DNA from: Gnetum montanum
Taxonomy: Eukaryota; Streptophyta; Gnetopsida; Gnetales; Gnetaceae
DNA length: 64,000 nt
Assembly (NCBI GenBank): GCA_015680685.1
Contig: MNCI01028413.1
Location: 220,924 to 284,923 of the forward strand
Reading direction: 5' to 3'
The number at the start of each line of letters is the position of its first letter. Position 1 is the stretch's first letter. Of this stretch, positions 24,481 through 34,793 are shown piece by piece. The notes beneath the pieces were generated by a model, which was given only the letters and a program-made list of their open reading frames with translations, was not told the DNA's origin and searched no databases. Position numbers and translations under genes: made by a program.

Positions 24481-25458
24481 CTTTCTTCTTCTCGATCTTT
24501 CCATAAATATTTACCTTAGATATCTCCAAGGAAAGATCATGGATCCCTAGGTATGCATCTATCGTACTCAGCCATGGCCTTTCCATTATAATTGGGAAGT
24601 CCCCTTCGTTGTTGTTAACCTCTATCACCAGGAAATCTGCTGGGTAGGACCAACCACACATGGTGGTAACAATATCCTCCACTAATCCCAAGGGAATGAT
24701 GATGGAGTGGTCTGCCAGCTCTAGTTGGATTTTTCTCTTCTTAAGTTGGGGCAGGTTCTAGGCTTGATACATCTCTCATGAAATTAGGTTGACTCCAGAA
24801 CCTGAGTCAAGAAGAGCCTTATGTGGTTCATTCCCGGCAACTTGGAGGTAGATTAAGAAACTTCTAGGGTCAACTAGTTTCCTCGGAAGGTGGCCTACCT
24901 TGATCCAGTCGATTACGGTATGTGTTAACATATCCATATATGTTGGGCTCTGATGTTGAATAGAAGGAAGCTCCAAAGCTTTACATGTTGGAGGAGCAAT
25001 CACAGAGTCAACCGCTTGTTGTTGTGAGAGCTTGTCTAGGCTTTTGGTTCTAAAGAAAGGTATTCTCTTTTTGCGGTTATCAGAACTAGCAACGAGTTGA
25101 ATGTTTATGACTCTCGTAGCATTTTGTGGTTGCGGTTGAGTGGGGAGTTCCCCTTGCGTTGTTGGAGTAGGAGGTATGGGGACTATAGGTGGAAGAGATG
25201 CGGATGGATTAGGAAGATGGTATGGGTATGGAGCGTCTCCCGAAGGAGAAAGAGTTCTTCTAAAGTACTCCAAAACTTGGTAGTGACATTGGGGAGTTGT
25301 GTGACCCATGGAGCCACTTGGAGAAATCGGCTGCTGCACATAATATCCATATGGGTCTGGCTACCAGTAAGGGTACTGCTATTTCGATGGTGGCATCCCC
25401 CATGACTGTGGGTATTGCCACTGCTAATGTTGTCCAATGGATTGTCGTGGAGTTTCAC
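24480..25458 (-). pseudogene. Linker and aspartic protease of element 2
   Basis: A proline-rich linker (from about 25405; PPNPSASLPP-like) is followed by KALLDSGSGVNLIS, with the catalytic DSG at about 24803-24811, then after a stop the PIIMERPWLSTIDA motif (about 24545-24590) and LSLEISKVNIYGKIEKKK. This is the same Ty3/gypsy protease as in element 1. The second motif reads MERP here and MGRA there, so each copy has lost different residues of the usual ILGRP. Better preserved than element 1 (open 25339-24776 and 24691-24500) but still broken by a stop after the DSG segment. Confidence 0.8.
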
Positions 25459-25531
25459 TTGGATAGTATATCAATGGTTGGTGGAACTATCTTGGGTTAC
25501 CTTGAGGATAAGGTAACCTTCGGGGTGTTTG

Positions 25532-27451
25532 TCATTTTTTGAGTCTCAGGTTGAGTGCATACACCCTAGACTCTTGTAGATGTGAGATGATTGAACAACA
25601 TCTCTTAGGATGGTCATAGTGGTAGATCTCACATCCACCGTCATTGTCTGTGTCTGAGTCCACAACCTTATCGGAGATAGTTATTTTCCCCTTACCCTTG
25701 TCAAGTGCAGGGCCTAAATCTCTTCGCTTTGTCTTGTTCTTGTCACTACTTCGTTCCTCCTTGGACTCCTCTACAATCTTTAGGACAATTTCAATTTTAC
25801 TATCTAAGGAGCTCCATACTTCATCTACCTTAGCTGATACTTCTATTATTAGCTTCTGAAGCAGAAAGGTTTTTTGGTTCACCAACTCTTCAAGTGGTGA
25901 CTCATCCTCTTCATCGCAAAATCTCACTCCCTTCTTTCGAAGAGAGGAATCATGGTTATATTCTTCCACACTTTCCCTTTTCCGTAGCTCTCCTTCTTCT
26001 TTGGCTACTTGCTCCAACAAGCGATGTACTTCATGGGATCTAAGTTCTAATAATCTCCCTTGGGCATAAGTCCCAAGGGTTCTCCTAGTCTCATATCTTA
26101 GCCCATCCATGAGATGGCGAAGTTGATCCCGCTGTGCGTAACCATGGCCCGGGCAATGATGTAACAATGCATAGTATCGGTCCATGGCAGCATCCAAGGG
26201 TTCATGAGTACCTTGCTTCCATCATTAGATCTACTTACACAAATTAGACACTCTGGAATATGTTTGATATTTATCATTGAACAATTCTAGCATTGTACTC
26301 CACCTCCTAATGGTTTCTGGTTCTAAGGACTAGTACCAACTCTCTGCTTCCTTTATGAGTGTCCTGGGAAACAACTTAAGTTTCTGCCACTCATTTTCTA
26401 TGTTTTGCAAGGCGCAGGCATTATGGAATGCCTGTAAATGATGTTGTGGATCAATGTTGTATCCCCCTTCAAAGCGTGGGATATTATTCATGTCTAAACG
26501 CTTGATCCAGCTATCTCTTTGATGCCTTGTTGGTATTCTCACTACCTCTGTTATACTTAGCATACTTCAGGTGGCTAGTAGGGGCTTGTCATGATCATCT
26601 CTTTCATGACGCCTATGGTGTCTACGTTGTTCCCTACTTTCCCTTCGTTCATGTCCTTGTCCTCTCTCTAGACTCTCTCGTCGAGGTCTCTCATTTTTCC
26701 TACCTCTATCCTCACCGTTATGCTCTCTATGACTACTCCCAAAGGTGGAAGAAGAGGGTGAATGATGTGAAGAAGGGGAAGAAGAAGGAGAACCATCGCC
26801 ATGATGATGTTTCTTATCTTCTCTTCTGTGGTTTCAGCCCCGATTGTGATGACGATCTGAGTGCTCGTCCTTGTCATGTGTTGTTGTTCCCTCAGTGAAC
26901 AATTGGTGTTCACGAGGATCAGAACCAGGGCTGTGTATCGTGGAGCATAGGTTCTAATACCCCACCTCCTTACTATCGTTAGGAGGGGGAACATATTTTG
27001 ATAGAGAACTCGTTATAAGTGGTTCACCATCTCCAATTTCACTTAGAACGTGCGGGACCCCTTTGCCCTTCAACAGTGTATGTTGGCTCTCCTGCCTTGA
27101 GTCCCTCATATGTTGTGCGGCTGTGGGATTATAATCCCTCATGTCAAAATCTCCTATAACGTACTCAACATAGAACTGAGTCATGCCAATCTATGCCAGA
27201 GCACGGAGGAGCATGTTGGGGACTACACGATCCGAAGGTAACACAATGTTACCTTGTAAGTCTCTCCAGCGCATCTGTTCATCCTGATGAAGGATAAAAG
27301 TAAAATTGGGTATATACTCATCAGGATGAGTATATTCCACCCTATATTGTTGAGGAACTGGCTGATTTAGGTTATGCATTTTAGATTGTCGATTGTCTCT
27401 AGTATTGTCCCTAGGTGGTGTAATGCTCTTGTGAGAAGAAGAAGAAGACAT
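25532..27451 (-). pseudogene. Gag polyprotein of element 2 (broken)
   Basis: Starts MSSSSSHKSITPPRDN (27451). The first 86 codons are open, then the N-terminal domain continues in short pieces to about 26670. The PF03732-like Gag core lies at 26563-26260 (LKLFPRTLIKEAESWY), followed by an open C-terminal stretch of 221 codons (26197-25534) with DQLRHLMDGLRYETRRTLG, an acidic helical part and CEIYHYDHPKRCC, where the second Cys of the knuckle-like motif has become Tyr. Stops include a TGA before SMLSITEVV where element 1 has CGA, and a TAG at 26231-26233 shared with element 1. Gag would assemble the particle; this copy is not functional as it stands. Confidence 0.85.
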
Positions 27452-27573
27452 TGTGTCTTATCGGTGTGCTATTTAACTGTTATATAAATTTTTGTTTAAT
27501 TAACCCTAAGGTTCGTTTAAGCTCCCAACGATGTGAATGATTTCCTATGTTCTACTTAGTGCACAAACACTTA

Positions 27574-27593
27574 GTCCCCGACAACATCGCCAA
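27574..27593 (-). other. Primer binding site of element 2
   Basis: On the minus strand directly inside the 5' LTR: TTGGCGATGTTGTCGGGGAC. It matches the tRNA-Asp-type site better than element 1 at its 3' part (GTTGTCGGGGA) and less well in the middle. Confidence 0.75.
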
Positions 27594-28399
27594 TGATGAG
27601 TGGCAAGGTACCCCTACACTCAACCATACGAATACGAGCGTAACACGCGCGATCTAGTTGAACTCCGTAGACTAAGTACCTACATGCCTCATGGAACACT
27701 TAAGGTTAATTATTCATTGTCTTCTCAGACTTACTTGTATTTGTCACGGTGTATGGTTAAGTAAGTCTGAGGTATATTATTTTTATAACTTTTTCTATTT
27801 TATCTCCTATGCTAGTGAGGTGAAGAGTTGAAGAGACTAATTACTAACTTTAACTAACTAACTAACTAAGTCTAACTTAACCTAGCGTCAGCATCCATTC
27901 CCACTTATCGTTCACACCCTAAACCAATGCAACCGTGGTTACCAAATGCTAGTCGTTGTTGGGATCACCACGCGTAATGCACGTACTCAAAGTGGTCGTA
28001 CTAAGGCACTTAACTAGGAGAGAAGGGTTGAGAAAGATTTAATTCCTAATGAAGCATTTAAATGGAAAACAGTAAATAACAATAAATAAAATCCTAATTA
28101 GCCTATTCCATGCACTGCAAGGTTTATCCAAGAAGTTCATCTTTATTGCCGTACACAAACTTGTGTTCAGGTACAATGTTTGCTTGAATAAAGATCCGTT
28201 CACTTTGGAGCTCCTACTACAGGCACATGGAAAATATTCTATCTCTGGAGAGGTAAAACTGCCAGAGTTTCCCTAAGGGCTAGATCTAGACCTCCAACAA
28301 AGGGAGAGCCACCTCTTATTTATAGACTTGGCAGCGAACTGCGATATCACGTACACGATATACGCGATATCGTGGCCTATGCGATATCGCGTCCCATCA
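27594..28399 (-). repeat. 5' LTR of element 2
   Basis: 806 bp, TGATGAGTGGCAAGG to CCCATCA. TATA box at the complement of 28316-28324. Palindromes at 28341-28350, 28364-28373 and 28381-28390. The two LTRs of this element resemble each other more than they resemble element 1. Confidence 0.9.
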
Positions 28400-30700
28400 C
28401 TTGGGTTACTAGACACTAGGGTTAAATTGGATAAAATCTCAATGTAAGTAGACTCAAGAGCAAAAAAGAAATGGGTACAACGATGCTATGGGATGAATAG
28501 AAAAGAGTATGATGCTCTTACAAAGGCAAAGAGAGCGTACTTTAATATTACATTCCATCACCTAAACCCAACAATGAGGCCCAACAAAGTTGCTGCTTTC
28601 TCCCCTTGAGCATGCACTGCTTTGAGCAAAGGTTCCTAGTCAACCTTCCCCAACTCATTTTTCTGAACATCAACAAATACTTCAAAGAAAATGAGAATGG
28701 AAGAAAGAACCTCCCCTTTCTATGTCTCATCCGCAAATTATGCACAAGGGAAGGAATAGCTCACTATTCCAATGACACGATCCACCATGCTTCTACCACA
28801 TCCTAGTAGAAAATGATGAAGTACAAGGTAATAGCCAAGCTACAAGAAGAGGACCATCCACTATTGTCACCACCTACAACCCCAGAGACTACACAAAATA
28901 TTCTTATAGTTAAGAAATGACTAAGAAATCTTAGAGAGTAGCAATTGCAGCAACAACAAAGCTTTGTAGGTGGTGGAGAACCATTTGTCTACCATTGAGC
29001 CATGAGCCACTAAAACAAGGTGACAATGACCATCAATTAGCTAGATAGTGAGACTACCCCATTGTTATTTGCTTAAAGAAACCAGATGTCCATAAGGCCC
29101 AATCCAAGTGCCTGAGAGATCATAGTATCCATTCCTAAACAAATGTTTCCTAAAATTTTAGAAAATGTTGTGGCCTTCTTTGTCATGTTGGAAGAAGATG
29201 AGGAGATGACTATCTTGGTTATGCAACACAAAGGCCAAGAGATAACAGTGGAGGTGGTGGCTAATAGGGTAGCTGAAGCCCTAAATGCTCCTGCAACAAT
29301 CGTACTTGACATTACTACCATGGCAAACATCCATGCATCCATAGGAGTAGAAAGAGTTGGATGACTATTGTCCAATATGACAAAGTGTTGGACTAGTTGA
29401 AATCATGTAACCACTTCTAGAGATTTTTGATCTTCTAAATGACATTACAGTAAACTAGTCATAGTTTCTTAAGACAAGAGGTAAGCTAACAATTACCAAC
29501 ACATAATTTAAAAAGGCCACCATAGCCTATTGGCGATTGGCTACCAAAGTTGCTAAGTTGCGAACCTATCTCTCCAACCTTGCCATTCTAAGGCTTGAGC
29601 TTATTAAAGATGAAGCTTTCCAACAACTTTAACAAAGACTTCAAGAGGTTGAGAATGCAAAAGAGGTAGAAATCTTTGATGCATCCTTATTGATAGCCAT
29701 GAATTTTAACATTGATAAGAACCTATCGTGGGTCCTCACAAAGGATAATCACCACCTACAAAATGCTCAGCAACAAAAGAACCAAATGATTGAGTTATAC
29801 GTCAACAATAGGAGTAGCTCACCAAGGTGAACTTGTATCTAAGGAGGTTAGAAGCTAAAAATCATAATCTCTCAATGGAGGAAGTTCGTGCTCTTTATCA
29901 AAAGTCCACAATTAAGATAGTCACTTGGAAGAATGAGGCCCTAACATTTGAATGTGTGAAAAATCACTACAGGGACCAAGTTGGACTACTCAAGGAGGTT
30001 AATAAGAAGGAGACCAAATTGGTGAAGGCAAAGATGAATGAGACCCTCCAACAACTTTAACAATAAGAAGACATATGGTAGTCCATATTCAATGGATTGA
30101 ATGCATACAACAAGGTAGAGATTCACCTAAAGGAGTTGCAAATAGAAAAGATGATAGAATATATGGAGCTTGCCAACTTTTGTTATGCAAACTTCGTAAC
30201 ATTGATAGGAGGAAGGCCAAGGTCCGAATTGGAGAAGCAGGTGGCCAATTCTTATCTCCTTTATAATGCAGAATTCAAGCTCCATAATTAGAAAAAACAA
30301 AAGTTGAAGATAGCTAATGCGGAGCTTGAAGTTCTTAGGAGTAGATTCACTAATCAGTGATTTGTTGTTAAGAACCTAGCAAGATAGATGAATGGCTACT
30401 AGGAATTGCAAAATCTTGTAAGGACATTCGACATCGAACATAAAACCTTTGTAGTCTAATTTGTCAACACGAAGAAATTATTTCCTTCAATGCCATACCC
30501 ATGGGATATTCTTGCACTAGCCCACATTAGCAAAGTCGCTTGGATCATCTATGATCCACAGAGTAAGGAAAAGAAGATAAAAGCACTACTAGATGCTTTC
30601 AAACTTTTGACATAAGTAGGTCAGCCTCAACCTCCAATAGCACTAGGATGGCATGAAGGACCCTCATATCCATAGAAGCCTCCACTTCCAAGCACTATTT
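28400..30700 (+). pseudogene. Cargo ORF of element 4, 3' part
   Basis: After element 2 the cargo ORF continues on the plus strand in pieces: LLDTRVKLDK, then KKWVQRCYGMNRKEYDAL and YFNITFHHLNPTMRPNKVAA, then (28606-28803) QRFLVNLPQLIFLNINKYF and NLPFLCLIRKLC, which match the element 3 segment LPFPCLIRRLC. Later come open parts at 29143-29361, 29827-30057 (RRLEAKNHNLSMEEVRALYQ, helical and charged) and 30097-30288 (EYMELANFCYANFVTLIGG, the counterpart of EYMALANLKYAKLIM in element 3). Many stops remain. Long helices suggest a coiled-coil protein; its job is unknown, and the likeness to 'putative plant transposon protein' is from memory. Confidence 0.65.
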
Positions 30701-30928
30701 GAGAAGTTTATCACATCTTCAACAATCTTATAGGCACTTGCTAAAAATTTTGTAAAGTTTCCAATTTTGTTATAATGGACACTCATTTTTATAACATCGT
30801 ACAGTCTCATACTCAGAGTTAGTTAGAGTCAATCTATCTATCTTTTGGTTAATAAATTCCATACTTCCCAAAATTTTTCTAAGAAACTCAACCCCAATTT
30901 TTTTCACTCAAGGACCAGTTTTCAATTA

Positions 30929-31751
30929 GTTGTGGGGGCATGATGCACAGTCACTAAGATAGGCTATGTTGGCATAGCCCCATCAAGACATGGTAGGATG
31001 CATTAACGCAAATACCTTGACACTAATGCAATCAGTGTGTATATAAATGCACTCATCCTTCACATTTATGGTACATTTCAATCATAGAGTTAGCCAAATT
31101 TTTGCAATTTCTTTTCTCTAGAGTTAGAATATTTTCCCTCTGAGTACCTACAGTGTGGATATATGAGATTGTATGAAGTTTTATTTGAGTGCTCATGTAC
31201 TTGGACACATTTGCATGATTGACAATAAAATTAAGATTTCCTACATCCATTACAACACTTAGACTAGTTTATTGTTTCTGTTCAATACTTTACTCTCTTG
31301 CAATTTACATTTATGTTCTTTAGTAATTAATAAAATTAATCATAAATGCGTAAGTACGACCATTTCAAGCATAACGTATTAATGCTTGGTAATCCCAATA
31401 GTGAATATTTGGTACACCCAATAATAATTACTTAGTAACCTAGCAGCATTAATCCTAGTTCATGATGTGTACGGTAAATGGGAACGGATACATCACATTA
31501 GGATAGTTAGTTAATGAAATAGTCAATTAGCTAGTTAATCCAATTATTATATCCTTATTCAATCATCTAGCTATTAGGAGAAAAAACAATAAAATAATTA
31601 TAAAAATATATATCTTATGCCTTAACCACACTTAACCATACATATAGTTAGACACAAATGTAAGAAGACAACAACCTTGCAACTCCATGATTCACTATGA
31701 ACAATATTGGCTACCTAGGTAACTAAGTCTATAAAATTTAACCAGATCACT
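30929..31751 (+). repeat. Purine tract and truncated 3' LTR of element 4
   Basis: GTTGTGGGGGCA (30929-30940) leads into an LTR start, TGATGCACAG (30941). A TATAAATG-type box lies near 31040, and blocks at 31340-31750 match, in reverse, the LTRs of the minus-strand elements and the solo LTR at 60679. The expected ending (…GGTACCTTGCCACTCATCA) is missing; the LTR stops at about 31751 beside a TG/CG repeat. Confidence 0.75.
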
Positions 31752-31782
31752 TGTGTGTGTGTGCGCGCGCGCGTGTGCGCAT
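31752..31782. repeat. TG/CG alternating purine-pyrimidine microsatellite
   Basis: A run of TG units passes into CG units and back to TG. Such alternating sequence can adopt Z-DNA. It sits exactly where the element 4 LTR is broken. Confidence 0.85.
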
Positions 31783-34154
31783 ATCATCTTATTGCATTTA
31801 AAATATCATATCTTATTATAGTACCATGGATAACATATAGCTTTAGGATCATATTCATATAGGTAAATGTCTTAAAAGTAAAGGTAAAAGATGTTTGAAT
31901 TCAATCCTCAGTTTTATTAAGTGTACTTAATAGATTATGGGAATATTTATAACTCTTTATTTCTTTGTTAACTAAATTTAAAAATCAAATCCTTGAGACT
32001 AAGTCATGAGAATCATATCTTATTAAGTTGTTTATTACATACAAGTCATTTTATGGTGCTACCTTTGAAGTTGACTTGATGCCATTGCATTTTCCCTTAT
32101 GTTGCATTTATTTAAAATGACTTATATAATTTTGAGTTATCTTCATGGTTTGGTGATCCATACTAAATTATGATAAGATAACTCAATGTGAGGGGTTCGT
32201 GATGTGCTAGAAAACATTTGAGCTAGCAACCAACTATTGGAATATTAAGTTCATTCTTTCTCATCTCTAACCATGATTCGTTGTGACTATATCTAGAGAT
32301 CATAACAATGGCACAAAGCTAGAGTTCTTCCCTTCCCTGTTATTTATTAATGATAACAATAATAATAATCGTTTTGATTCTTCTTCTCTAAAACTACCAA
32401 GGGTTTCACAATTAAATTTATTAACATATGTATTAAGGGCTTGCAAGAAAATACCTTATTCTATTTGTGTTTCTTGATATAATTCTTGAAACATTGAATT
32501 AAAACTCTTTAGGTGTCTTTCTAAAGGCTTATAGTATCATATTTACATTCTACTTAAAATTATAATAATCATTATGCATTTTACATACATAGGTTCAAAA
32601 TATATTCCTCATATACATATAATATTGCTAACCTAATATATAACCTTGTTTGACTCGAACTGTTTTAAGAACCCAACATGCACTTTTTTTGCGTTCGGCT
32701 CTTTATTATTACGTGAGGTTGCCCTTCTTTTCTTTCTCTATTAGATAATAAGTTGGCTCCGTATGCTTGAATTTTTGTTTCGCAAACAGTCCCAAAGTTT
32801 CTCCAAAGACCTTTTTTGACGTAGGCCTGTCTTACTCCGACATAGAATAATAACTTAGTTCTCTTTCGCTAAAAAGTCAAAGAACAGTACTAATGATCCT
32901 TTATACACCTAAAAGTTCATAAGGCGAAAAGAGCTTATTTTGAAAACCTCGTATGTATTCCTTATGCTCGACATTTCATGGATCAAAGATTGACCATATC
33001 AAAAAGATAATTATCCGATAAATTTTTTTTGAGTCATGCTTTTTTCCTCTCCTTAGACTTTTGGAAAGTAAGACCTTTGTACTTTTTATCTAATATAACT
33101 TGACATTTCTTGAATAATTTCTTTGTTGGTTTGGTGGGGCTTGATGTTGTAACCAACATTGCCAATGTATGGGGCCTTATCTTTAATTCACTTCCATGAT
33201 GAGAGCTTATTTCACAGACATAACTAAGCCTAAACAATAATCAACTAAAGTCAAGTGGCAGTGTTCCTATCAACGACCTAGGTCACTGTCACTTCCATCA
33301 ACAACCACAATCCATGTCATGAGTGATAAAACTAAATGAATCCATTTTTTTTCCTACTCGCATAGCTTCATCAACTCGTCATCATCTTTCTTTTTATTGT
33401 TGTTGTTACTACTGAAATCAATTATCTTTTAAAAAAATTTGTAATCATTTTTTTAAAATGGCTCTGGAATGGCTAGCGCTGGCATGCACAACTAGCTTCA
33501 AAGCTTCTTGAAGCCATGGCCATGGAGACCATGCGCAAGAACATGATGCTCCTCTCCAAAGGTGCTCTCAGCCTGCTCATGACAGTAATGCCTCTTTCGT
33601 TATTTTTGAAAATAGATGTATTGAGTCTTCGCCAGTTGCTTCATCTTCTGTTTGCACCGACCCTCTTTGCAACATCAGCGTCACTGCAAATCACAATAAA
33701 AACAAGAGATTTGTTGACAAACCTCAATGGAACACCTTGCTTCTTGTGACGTATTTGCTTTTGTATTGCCTCATGCTACGCACATCCTTATTCATATCCG
33801 AACCCTGGACAATCAGCTGCGAAAGCACGTTTGCTGTAATTTTGCTGTAATGATTGATCATATATTCATGTCAGGATGCCTTAATCTGGTTTGCTTAATG
33901 GCTTTTCTACATTTCTTACCATTCTTCTTCTTCTCTATGTTTCTTGCCATCCTTGTGTGCCTAACGTGATAGTTGTGTGTGTAAACAAGAATTTTCTGAT
34001 TATGCATTCAGTTTTGTTTGCTTTGGTAAAGATTTTTGTTATTTTCTGTAGCCTTAAAAAATAATAACTTGGGTAATTTTAACAGCAGAAGCATCGTAGG
34101 AATTGTAGTGTTAAACGGTTATTCTTTATTAATAATAATTATGATAATTTTTAT

Positions 34155-34229
34155 ACTTACCTAAAAGAATTTGCTGATTTCTTCTTTATTTTACTTACCT
34201 AAAAGAATTTGCTGATTTCTTCTTTATTT
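34155..34229. repeat. 38-bp tandem duplication
   Basis: ACTTACCTAAAAGAATTTGC and the bases after it occur at 34155 and again at 34193 with no differences over the unit, which indicates a recent slippage or duplication. Confidence 0.95.
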
Positions 34230-34630
34230 GATTGTGACATGTAGCAGCCATGAAGAGCAACGAGGCCAAATGGTAAGGCACATTTGCAAGATCAGTTGGA
34301 AAGATTTTGAGGATCTAAAGGGTCAGTTGGAAGATTAAGCACATCTCTAAATGCCATGCACAAAAACAAGTGGCACCTATATCTTTCCTTGAAAAGAAAA
34401 ATGAGGAGAGGAAACATATGGGCTATAAAAGCCTAGAAAAAGCAGATAAAGGGAAAGTTATAAAAAAGGTTTAGCTAAAAAGTTTATTGCTTATCTCTCT
34501 GCCCTTTGTATCCTTTTCTTTTACACTTGCTCTTTATCTTTTTTCTCACATCTCAATTCCAAGTTGTTATTGGTGTTGCCACCTACAAATTGTTATTATG
34601 GCCTAGTGCTATTGCTATTTGTAACTCACC

Positions 34631-34793
34631 TAATGTTGTTACCTGCAACTTCTTGTTGTTAGATGCTTCTTGTTGTTAGTACTAGTAGTGGGTACCAAAT
34701 GATGGTGTTGTCTAATGTTGTTACCTGCAACTTCTTGTTGTTGAATGCTTGTTGTTGTTGGTACTAGCAATTGGCGCCAAATGGTGGTGTTGT
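34631..34793. repeat. 82-bp tandem duplication with small differences
   Basis: Two units (from 34631 and from 34713) share TAATGTTGTTACCTGCAACT at the start and ATGGTGTTGTC at the end. Differences in the middle show it is older than the 38-bp duplication nearby. Confidence 0.85.

Larger units (their letters stand above)
21361..28399 (-). mobile_element. Element 2: second Gag-protease-only LTR element, nested in element 4
   Basis: LTRs are 21361-22141 and 27594-28399. Order on the minus strand: 5' LTR, primer site (27575-27593), Gag (27451-25532), linker and protease (25458-24480), non-coding 3' block (24480-22142), purine tract, 3' LTR. As in element 1, RT, RNase H and integrase are absent. 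The flanks CTCAG (21356-21360) and CTTGG (28400-28404) differ at two places in the way expected if an original CTCGG lost its methylated CpG by C-to-T on opposite strands in the two copies, so they are probably the decayed target duplication. It is younger than element 4, which it interrupts. Confidence 0.88.
20849..31751 (+). mobile_element. Element 4: coiled-coil cargo element, split by element 2 and truncated
   Basis: A plus-strand relative of element 3. The cargo ORF starts at ATG 20849, runs to 21360, is interrupted by element 2 (21361-28399), resumes at 28400 and ends near 30700. A purine tract (30929-30940) then leads into a 3' LTR (30941-31751), which is cut short at a TG/CG microsatellite. 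No convincing 5' LTR was found upstream of 20849. Across the insertion the two halves align with the element 3 ORF (…ISYLVKVIAKVL | LLDTRVKLDK… beside …VSFLVKAIVMTLNLLNEGAK…), which proves that element 2 landed inside this ORF. Confidence 0.8.

Noticed and set aside
32650-33010. Possible organelle-derived insert (different base composition)
   Set aside because: I could not match it to any plastid or mitochondrial gene by eye. A database search would be needed to support it.
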